Below, one piece after another: positions 58,186 through 64,000 of a stretch of 64,000 nt of DNA. This DNA comes from Lactococcus hircilactis (lineage in GTDB: Bacteria; Bacillota; Bacilli; Lactobacillales; Streptococcaceae): assembly GCF_009601015.1 (NCBI RefSeq), contig NZ_WITJ01000009.1:1-64000 (forward strand), in the 5' to 3' direction. Within the stretch, counting starts at the first letter, position 1; each line of letters opens with the position of its first letter. Position numbers and translations under genes: made by a program. The notes below the pieces were generated by a model, which saw only the letters and a list, made by a program, of their open reading frames with translations, was not told the origin of the DNA and searched no databases.

Positions 58186-58518
58186 GTGACAGAGATCAAC
58201 CCACAATTATTGAAGGGAACACTTGATGGCGCATTGTTACTTGTCATCGGTCAAGGTGAAACATACGGGTATGAAATCACTGAAAAACTCGAAAAAATGG
58301 GATTTTTATCCATCGCGGCAGGGACGATTTATCCGATTTTACAAAAATTAGAACGCACAGCACTGATTTCTGGTGAAATGCGTGCATCAAGTGAAGGACC
58401 AAAGCGAAAATACTTCACGCTCACAACACAAGGAGAAGCGAAGGTGAACGTTTTTTTAAAGGATTGGGACGCACTTTCTAGTGCGATGACGCACCTCATC
58501 TCAGAAACGAGAGCATAA
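58186..58518 (+). CDS. PadR family transcriptional regulator
   Basis: The 110-residue protein with GTG start has the PadR winged helix (LLKGTLDGALLLVIGQGETY, followed by GYEITEKLEKMGFLSIAAGT and IYPILQKLERT) and KRKYFTLTTQGEAKV. It forms a two-gene unit with the DUF1129-type membrane protein 23 bases downstream, a common pairing in which PadR controls the membrane gene and itself. Confidence 0.9.
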   Translation: MTEINPQLLKGTLDGALLLVIGQGETYGYEITEKLEKMGFLSIAAGTIYPILQKLERTALISGEMRASSEGPKRKYFTLTTQGEAKVNVFLKDWDALSSAMTHLISETRA

Positions 58519-58541
58519 GCATAAGAGAGAAAGGGGAGAAA

Positions 58542-59093
58542 ATGCTTACAAAACAGCAACGAAAAGATCGACAAGATGCACTGGATCGACTGAATGAAGA
58601 GAATTTGCGTTATTTTAACACATTTGTCATATCAGGTGATGATGTTCAGCTCAAAAAAGAGGACGCATACGATGAAATGATTGAAAATTTGATTTCAGAT
58701 TTGTTACACGCGCAAGCGAATGAGGTGTCAGCGGCTACGTATTTTGGATTGCCCGAAGATCAACTGAAAATGAGTTGGGAAAAAGAGTTGCCTAAAGGAA
58801 ATCGCAAAGATCTTTTAAAAAATAATTGGTTTTATTTTATGCTTCTTTTTTTAGCTGCTTTTTTTATCTTTTGGCTTATTCTTAGAACCAATCATTTTCT
58901 TGTGCACTTGCCTTTTGTGCTTGTGGGATCTGTGATTTATGCACTCTTAACCATGTTGGTTCCTTTAGCTGTGGCGCGTGTTTTTCCAAATCAAAATAAG
59001 AAAAATCAAAGTCGAATTAGCACAGGAATTTGTATTTTATTGATATTGTTGTGTTTTGAATTCATGAACTTATTTAATTTAATGCGTTTGTAG
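58542..59093 (+). CDS. DUF1129-like membrane protein
   Basis: The 183-residue protein has a soluble N-terminal half (LTKQQRKDRQDALDRLNEEN..., ISDLLHAQANEVSAATYFGL) and three C-terminal membrane segments (FYFMLLFLAAFFIFWLIL, LPFVLVGSVIYALLTMLVPL, GICILLILLCFEFMNLF). This is the pattern of DUF1129/DUF1048 proteins that pair with PadR regulators. AAAGGGGAGAAA precedes the ATG. Confidence 0.78.
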   Translation: MLTKQQRKDRQDALDRLNEENLRYFNTFVISGDDVQLKKEDAYDEMIENLISDLLHAQANEVSAATYFGLPEDQLKMSWEKELPKGNRKDLLKNNWFYFMLLFLAAFFIFWLILRTNHFLVHLPFVLVGSVIYALLTMLVPLAVARVFPNQNKKNQSRISTGICILLILLCFEFMNLFNLMRL

Positions 59094-59204
59094 AGGAGTG
59101 ATGCGAGGCATAAAAAACGTTTAAAAAATGGTATAATGAAGTCATTATCGTTTGGGATTTTTATTTTGAGAAATCTTAAATTTTCATGAGAAAAGTGAGA
59201 AAAT

Positions 59205-59708
59205 ATGGATAAAAATGAAAAAATTGAAGCTTATGAACTGCTTAATTTGCAGTTGAAGGGGCTGCTTAGTGCACAGAATTATACGATTTCTAATCTTTCA
59301 AATGCGGTGGCACTTCTCTGGGCGACATTGCCTCATCAAGTTTTTACTGGATTTTACTTATTTAATGGGAAAAAGCTGATTCTTGGTCCGTTTCAGGGTT
59401 CGGTTTCTTGTGTTGAGATTGCGCTTGGTAAAGGGGTTTGCGGAGAAGTCGCAAAAACGAGTATTCCAATGATTGTTGAAAATGTAAAAAATCACAAGAA
59501 TTACATCTCTTGTGATAGTAAGGCGATGTCTGAGCTTGTCCTCCCACTACTCAAAGACGGAAAAATCGTTGGGGTACTTGATTTGGATAGCTCTGATATT
59601 GGATATTATGATGCGATTGATCAAAGCTATTTAACTGAGTTTGCACAGATTTTATGTGAAATGACGGATTTTGAATTTTTCAAGGTCGAAGCAAAAAACG
59701 AAGGATAG
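59205..59708 (+). CDS. msrC: Free methionine-(R)-sulfoxide reductase, GAF domain
   Basis: The 167-residue GAF-domain protein has GSVSCVEIALGKGVCGEVA and NYISCDSKAMSELVLPLL, which carry the three Cys used by fRMsr enzymes, and GVLDLDSSDIGYYDAIDQSY. It reduces free methionine-R-sulfoxide. The family assignment is firm from these motifs. It is followed after 12 bases by the APH-like gene and then dnaX. Confidence 0.9.
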   Translation: MDKNEKIEAYELLNLQLKGLLSAQNYTISNLSNAVALLWATLPHQVFTGFYLFNGKKLILGPFQGSVSCVEIALGKGVCGEVAKTSIPMIVENVKNHKNYISCDSKAMSELVLPLLKDGKIVGVLDLDSSDIGYYDAIDQSYLTEFAQILCEMTDFEFFKVEAKNEG

Positions 59709-59720
59709 GTGGAGAAAAAA

Positions 59721-60398
59721 ATGACTCAAAAATTGAATGAATGGCTTGAAAATCGATTTAAAAATGCAAGTGGAAAAGCGGTTAATCCTGGAAATATGAA
59801 GGATGCAAAGCGTTTTGCTCAGGAACTTGGAAGTTTTGTTTTTGCGCTCCAAAAGCAAAAAACAGCTCTTGGAGTAGAACCAAGCTTTGCTAATGATTTT
59901 ATCGGGAGTGACTTGACGCTGTTTGAAGCAGAGCTTGATGCACTTTTGCTCAAAAATGAAAAACTTGTTCCAGCTGAATTTTTGCATCATCAAATTGATC
60001 TCGCGCTAAAAAAACCGTGGACAGGAGATAAGGTCTGGGTGCTTGGTGATTTTTTCCCTAAAAACGTGCTTGTCAGTGCTGACGGAGTGCTTTCAAATGT
60101 TGTCAGTACTGACAAAAATGCACTTGGCGATCCAGCATGGAATTTGGCGATTGCGTGGTTGATTTTTGATGATAAAGCACGAAAAATTTTCTTTTCAGCA
60201 GCAGGTGCTGATGCAGCGACGATTGATCGTGCTCGTATTTTAGCACTCCGCAATGGATTGACGCTTTATTTTTCAGAAGATATTGATGAATTGATTCAAT
60301 CGCGCGACAGTTTAACGGAAATTTTAAAAGATTATCATTTTTCAGGAGGGATTGACGGGTATGATGTCGGTGGGATTTCTGAACCTGAATTCATTTAA
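59721..60398 (+). CDS. Aminoglycoside-phosphotransferase-like protein lacking an N-lobe
   Basis: The ATG at 59721 gives 225 residues. VWVLGDFFPKNVLV (about 108-121) resembles the HGDLxxxN catalytic loop, with Leu-Gly in the His-Gly place, and ALGDPAWNLAIAWLIFD matches the GDPxxDLA motif. No N-terminal ATP-binding lobe precedes it, so it is unlikely to be a normal kinase. Two palindrome copies (60072-60083 and 60102-60113) sit exactly in the turn between these motifs, read VSADG and VSTDK. It lies between fRMsr and dnaX. Confidence 0.6.
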   Translation: MTQKLNEWLENRFKNASGKAVNPGNMKDAKRFAQELGSFVFALQKQKTALGVEPSFANDFIGSDLTLFEAELDALLLKNEKLVPAEFLHHQIDLALKKPWTGDKVWVLGDFFPKNVLVSADGVLSNVVSTDKNALGDPAWNLAIAWLIFDDKARKIFFSAAGADAATIDRARILALRNGLTLYFSEDIDELIQSRDSLTEILKDYHFSGGIDGYDVGGISEPEFI

Positions 60399-60442
60399 AA
60401 AACGAATTATTGCTAAAAATAGAGGACAGATGGAACAAAAAG

Positions 60443-62092
60443 ATGAGTTACCAAGCATTATATAGAAAATATCGCTCTCAGCGTTTTGATGAGATGGTCG
60501 GTCAAGAAGTGGTCGCAACGACCTTAAAAAATGCGATTGTGAATCATCAGATTTCGCATGCGTACTTGTTTAGTGGGCCTCGTGGGACAGGAAAAACTTC
60601 CGCTGCAAAAATTTTTGCAAAAGCGATTAATTGTCCCAATCAGGTGGATGGAGAACCGTGCAATCACTGCTTTATTTGCGATGCCATCACGAAAGGAGTG
60701 CTTGAAGATGTGATCGAACTTGACGCTGCGAGTAATAATGGAGTGGATGAAATTCGTGAAATTCGCGACAAATCTACCTACGCAGCAACGCAAGCGACGT
60801 ATAAAGTTTATATTATAGATGAAGTCCACATGTTATCAACAGGTGCTTTTAATGCACTGCTCAAAACACTTGAAGAACCAACTGAAAATGTGGTCTTTGT
60901 CTTAGCAACGACGGAGCTTCAAAAAATTCCTGCAACAATTATTTCACGCCTGCAACGATTTGCTTTTAAAGCAATCACAACAGCGGACATCAAAAATCAT
61001 TTGGCGACAATTTTGACGCAAGAAGCTATCGCATTTGAAGCGTCAGCACTGGATGTGATTGCAAAATCAGCTGAAGGTGGCATGCGCGATGCGCTCTCAC
61101 TTTTGGATCAGGCCCTGTCGTTTTCTCAAGGAGAATTAAAAGAAAAAGACGCACTTTTAGTGACAGGATCTATTGCGAGTGCTGCCTTGACGACTTACGT
61201 CAAGGCTTTAGCTGAAAATGATGAATCGTCAGCACTGACAGCACTTGATCAGCTCTTTCTTGAAGGCAAAAATATGCTTCGCTTTACTGAAGACTTATTA
61301 TCCTATTTTCGTGACATGCTCCTTAAGGCTGATGAAAACGAGCGCACGCAAATTTTTAGTTGGATTAATATTGCGATTGATGCACTGAAAAACATCAGAT
61401 CATCAACGCAAACAAAAATTGCAGCGGATGTGATGACCATGCGTTTGGCAGAAGTTCCAAAAGGGGACAATTCATCAGAAAAAAGTGAAGATTATCAAGC
61501 GTTGAGCGCAGCATTTTCGGATTTGAATAAAAAATATTTAGCACTCAGCCAAGAGATGACACAGCTAAAAAAAGAAATCACACAAGCTCCCGCTTTGTCA
61601 GCACTGACAGAGGCGACACAGCAGCCTAAAGTGAGCCAACCGTCATTTTCCGTTAACCGCGAATTGATTTATAAAGCGTTGAGTGAAGCAACACGAGAAG
61701 AACTCAGTGCAGCGAGTGCAGCTTGGCCAGAACTTGTTGAGAGCATCACTGTTCCAGCAGAACGTGCCTTACTCAATAACACCAAACCAGCAGCCGCAGG
61801 ACAACATTATTTAGTCGTGACTTTCCCGCATGTCAATCTTGCAAAACGCGTCATGGAAAATGAAGCATTACAGCTTACATGTGGAAATTTACTTAGCTCG
61901 ATTGCAGGATTTTCACCAGAAATCATCGCACTTGCAGAATCGGATTGGCTCGAAATTAGAAAGGCTTATGCCGCAGAATATAAAGCAAAAAAGCAACAAG
62001 AAACTCAATTGACACCGGCCAAAACAGCCCCTGATGTCCTTTTACAGGCTAAGGCGCTATTTGGAGATAAAGTCGTTGAAGTGACAGATTAA
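60443..62092 (+). CDS. dnaX: DNA polymerase III subunit gamma/tau
   Basis: The ATG at 60443 gives 549 residues. MSYQALYRKYRSQRFDEMVG, Walker A GPRGTGKTSAAK (about 45-56), a four-Cys zinc module (CPNQ...CNHCFIC), DEVHML and the sensor region RLQRFAFK are typical clamp-loader features. The C-terminal third is the variable tau-like part. Two palindrome variants (61228 and 61597) lie in frame, read SALT; both are in less conserved segments. No convincing frameshift slippery site was looked for exhaustively. Confidence 0.95.
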   Translation: MSYQALYRKYRSQRFDEMVGQEVVATTLKNAIVNHQISHAYLFSGPRGTGKTSAAKIFAKAINCPNQVDGEPCNHCFICDAITKGVLEDVIELDAASNNGVDEIREIRDKSTYAATQATYKVYIIDEVHMLSTGAFNALLKTLEEPTENVVFVLATTELQKIPATIISRLQRFAFKAITTADIKNHLATILTQEAIAFEASALDVIAKSAEGGMRDALSLLDQALSFSQGELKEKDALLVTGSIASAALTTYVKALAENDESSALTALDQLFLEGKNMLRFTEDLLSYFRDMLLKADENERTQIFSWINIAIDALKNIRSSTQTKIAADVMTMRLAEVPKGDNSSEKSEDYQALSAAFSDLNKKYLALSQEMTQLKKEITQAPALSALTEATQQPKVSQPSFSVNRELIYKALSEATREELSAASAAWPELVESITVPAERALLNNTKPAAAGQHYLVVTFPHVNLAKRVMENEALQLTCGNLLSSIAGFSPEIIALAESDWLEIRKAYAAEYKAKKQQETQLTPAKTAPDVLLQAKALFGDKVVEVTD

Positions 62093-62126
62093 AAAAAATC
62101 GCTTGAGCGATTTTTTATTTGAAATC
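62091..62126. terminator. Bidirectional terminator dnaX / permease
   Basis: AAAAAAAATCGC-TTGA-GCGATTTTTTATTT between convergent genes. Confidence 0.88.
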
Positions 62127-63572
62127 ACGATCCAAATTGACCTCTTCAAGCGCAATGAGTTTGCTGTGCTTGGTCCATTTGTACCCTAAATAAAGAATTA
62201 AGAATAGCGGGAGTGCGAGATAAGTCGTAATCACAGATTGCCAATTCATAGAAATCGTTGTGATTTGCCCGACCACGATAATGATAGACAAAATCAATGC
62301 CAATACAGGACCGATTGGGAACCATTTCGCGTGATATCCGAGTTCTGAGAGCGTGTGACCTTGTTTTATAAAAGCACGACGGAAACGATAATGACAAATT
62401 GCAATGCCAATCCAAGCTAAAAATCCAGATAATCCAGAAGCAGCGACGAGATAGATGTACATTTCATGACCAAAAATAGACGTGACAAAAGTTAAAAGTC
62501 CAATTGAAAGTGTCACCAGTACGGCAAAGATGGGAATGCCATTTTTTGCGTTGGTTTTAGCAAAAATTTTTGGAGCATGTCCTTCTTTGGCCATCCCAAA
62601 GAGCATCCGGGACGCAGCGTAAAGCCAAGAATTTGCTGCAGAAATCACAGATGTCAAGATGACTGCATTCATCACTGCCGCCGCCGCTGCAAAACCAGCA
62701 TGCTCAAAAACTAAAGTAAATGGAGAAACGGTAATATCACTATCGTTGGCAGAACGAAGTAAATTAGGATCTTTATAATAAATCAAAGCACCTATGATGA
62801 AAATAGAAACAAAATAGAACAGCAGAATTCGCCAAAATGTCGTTTTGATTGCTGCAGGAACGGCTTTTTCAGGATTTTCAGATTCACCAGCAGCAATGCC
62901 TACGATTTCTGTGCCTTGAAAAGAGAATCCTGCTACCATAAAGACAGCCACCATTCCACCAAAACCACCAACAAAACCAGAATGCCCTCCAGCAGTGAGA
63001 TTATGGACAACATTGATCTCATGGAAGTTGAATGTTAATGCACCAATGATAGAAAAAATACCAATGACAATAAATCCAATCACAGCAACGACTTTAACGA
63101 TGGCCATCCAAAATTCAGCTTCACCATAAGCGCGCGCAGAAGTAAGATTAACCAATAAAATCAAGATTAAAACAGCCGCAGACCACACCCAAGAAGGGAA
63201 ATGCGGGAACCAAAATTGCATGACCACACCTACTGTTGCTGCTTCAACAGCCACAGTGATGGCAGAATTAAACCAATAATTCCACCCCATCGCAAAGCCA
63301 AAAGCTTTATCGACATAACGATCCGCAAATGAAGCAAACGATCCTGAAATCGGAAGATAAGAAGCCATCTCACCTAACGAAGTCATTAAAAAGAAGACCA
63401 TTAATCCAATCGCTGCATAAGCAACAAGTGCCCCAAGTGGACCAGCTTGTGAAATTGTAGCTCCAGAAGCGACGAACAAACCTGTCCCAATCGTTCCGCC
63501 AAGTGCAATCATTTCCAAGTGCCGTTTTTTCAAGCCTCGATTGACTTGAGTATTTTCATTTTTGTTTTCCAT
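62115..63572 (-). CDS. lysP: Amino acid permease, probable lysine permease
   Basis: The 485-residue APC-superfamily protein has about 12 membrane segments. HLEMIALGGTIGTGLFVASG (about 19-38) is the signature of the AAT family, with GAEIVGI-like FQGTEIVGIAAGESENPEKA following. Sequence alone supports a cationic amino acid permease, and the lysine riboswitch in its leader points to lysine as substrate. GGAGGG precedes the ATG. It lies convergent to dnaX. Confidence 0.88.
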   Translation of the reverse strand: MENKNENTQVNRGLKKRHLEMIALGGTIGTGLFVASGATISQAGPLGALVAYAAIGLMVFFLMTSLGEMASYLPISGSFASFADRYVDKAFGFAMGWNYWFNSAITVAVEAATVGVVMQFWFPHFPSWVWSAAVLILILLVNLTSARAYGEAEFWMAIVKVVAVIGFIVIGIFSIIGALTFNFHEINVVHNLTAGGHSGFVGGFGGMVAVFMVAGFSFQGTEIVGIAAGESENPEKAVPAAIKTTFWRILLFYFVSIFIIGALIYYKDPNLLRSANDSDITVSPFTLVFEHAGFAAAAAVMNAVILTSVISAANSWLYAASRMLFGMAKEGHAPKIFAKTNAKNGIPIFAVLVTLSIGLLTFVTSIFGHEMYIYLVAASGLSGFLAWIGIAICHYRFRRAFIKQGHTLSELGYHAKWFPIGPVLALILSIIIVVGQITTISMNWQSVITTYLALPLFLILYLGYKWTKHSKLIALEEVNLDRDFK

Positions 63573-63602
63573 AAGGAAAACCCTCCATCTCTTTTTTCAC
63601 AC

Positions 63603-63630
63603 AAAAAAAGTAATCTACCGAGAGATTACT
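63603..63630 (-). terminator. Riboswitch expression-platform terminator
   Basis: On the minus strand AGTAATCT-CTCGGT-AGATTACT is followed by seven T, between the aptamer and the permease start. It is the expected off-state terminator when lysine is bound. Confidence 0.85.
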
Positions 63631-63654
63631 ATACGTACGAAAAATTTCTTCTTC

Positions 63655-63835
63655 AAAATACGAATAGCACTCCGCGAATACTCGCGACAGTCCAACAGGT
63701 TTTTCCTATTGGCCCAAAATTAATGGTCAAGCAAGTCATTAATTTTTCGGCAACCGCTCCGGCTTACGATTCATCGCAGTGCTTTTTGCTCAGCGTAAGT
63801 TCATATTGGTTGCAACCTCTATCGATGTGTTCCTT
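63655..63835 (-). ncRNA. Lysine riboswitch (L-box)
   Basis: Read on the minus strand, the leader contains AGAGGTTGCAACC, GAACTTACGCTGAGC, GAATCGTAAGCCGGAGCGG, GTTGCCGAA, TTGGGCCAATAGG, CCTGTTGGACTGTCGCG and GGAGTGCTATTCG in order. These match the conserved core of lysine aptamers (AGAGGTGC, GGAG...TTGCCGAA, CTGT.GG). Helices can form as expected. It should repress the downstream permease when lysine is high. Confidence 0.93.
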
Positions 63836-63837
63836 AT

Positions 63838-63866
63838 ATCATAAAACTTTTTTATGTGATTGTCAA
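63838..63866 (-). promoter_or_regulatory. Promoter of the riboswitch-lysP transcript
   Basis: On the minus strand TTGACA (63861-63866), 17 bases and TATGAT (63838-63843). Confidence 0.8.
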
Positions 63867-63896
63867 GTGAATATTTATACACGAAAACTTTTTTTA

Positions 63897-63931
63897 TTGT
63901 CAGTACTGACAGGATTTTTTTATGGTATAAT
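63897..63931. repeat. Palindrome TTGTCAGTACTGACAG and a rightward extended -10
   Basis: Core GTCAGTACTGAC at 63899-63910 followed by a T-run on the plus strand. TGGTATAAT (63923-63931) could drive a rightward gene beyond the window. No gene is visible from 63867 to 64000 on either strand. Confidence 0.7.
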
Positions 63932-64000
63932 ATGTAAGAATAAAATCTGTCAGTGACGAGATTTTGACACATCACTAAAAAACGAGTGCAATTCTTTTTT

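Noticed and set aside
12764-63910. CRISPR array or ordinary IS remnants as explanation for the repeated palindrome
   Set aside because: Copies are dispersed at irregular distances, lie in frame inside conserved genes and have no common flanks, spacers or target duplications.
63519-63956. A 145-residue plus-strand open frame near the right end
   Set aside because: It runs antisense through the lysine riboswitch and its terminator, has no domain or good start, and is explained by the structured leader on the other strand.

Overview
The window looks like about 64 kb of the chromosome of a low-GC lactic acid bacterium of the genus Lactococcus in the broad sense. The evidence is a Usp45/PcsB-type CHAP protein directly after mreC-mreD, a D-aspartate-ligase-like ATP-grasp protein beside a FemX-type transferase and a class A sortase, a CIRCE element in front of a separate dnaJ, a glnR-glnA pair with a perfect GlnR box, and argS/argR-ylbF-mutS-mutL-ruvA-ruvB. 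The species cannot be fixed from sequence reading alone.

Layout. (1) About 1-9.85 kb is most of a phage satellite (PICI-like) or small prophage remnant. Cargo genes (a short Abi_2 protein and a Pyr_excise/TIGR02328 protein) and a CI-type repressor run leftward. A Cro-like gene, small early genes, a prim-pol primase, a P4-type primase-helicase, a coiled-coil protein and a lone HK97-type prohead protease run rightward, followed by an ArpU/RinA-like regulator. No capsid, tail, terminase or integrase gene is present; any integrase would lie left of the window. Two diverged copies of an origin-like repeat flank the coiled-coil/protease cassette. The right end has a long inverted repeat and helically phased direct repeats. 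(2) 9.86-18.6 kb: lipase/esterase, DegV, RsuA, a TetR regulator, a 1429-residue BadF/DUF2229 activase and a YkgJ protein. (3) 18.7-23.6 kb: an Rgg-family regulator followed by a decaying tandem array of secreted and membrane protein genes, separated by four copies of a terminator/promoter module. (4) 23.7-37.4 kb: rpiA, a Nudix hydrolase, mreCD-pcsB/usp45, a cell-wall cross-bridge and sortase group, CIRCE-dnaJ, yqeG, a cluster of DnaA-box-like 9-mers, zwf, glpF, tRNA-Leu(CAG) and a beta-hydroxyacid dehydrogenase. (5) 37.4-42.3 kb: an accessory stretch with a zinc-ribbon/SPFH membrane group resembling Bacillus YdjG-YdjH-YdjI, gene fragments, and an XRE regulator with a micro-ORF copy of its tail. 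(6) 42.3-63.6 kb: housekeeping genes (argS, argR, ylbF, mutS, mutL, ruvAB, an ABC exporter with a small ORF, a tyrosine phosphatase, glnRA, yueI, chorismate mutase, GNAT, padR/DUF1129, fRMsr, an APH-like protein, dnaX) and a lysP-type permease behind a lysine riboswitch.

The most striking signal is a short palindrome, CTGTCAGTACTGACAG. Its 12-base core GTCAGTACTGAC occurs at least 15 times, and the one-base variant GTCAGCACTGAC (either strand) 12 more times. All 27 lie between 12.7 and 64 kb and none lies in the phage-derived first 9.8 kb. Intergenic copies sit mostly at gene ends as loop-free terminator-like hairpins. Coding copies are read almost always as S-A/V-L-T or V-S-T/A-D. This resembles HIP1 or DNA-uptake-sequence biology, neither of which I know to be described for lactococci. 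A second recurring trait is leaderless genes: nine genes have a -10 hexamer ending 6-9 bases before the start codon and no ribosome binding site.

Motifs, starts and repeats were read directly from the sequence. Family assignments come from remembered motifs, and no database search was run.
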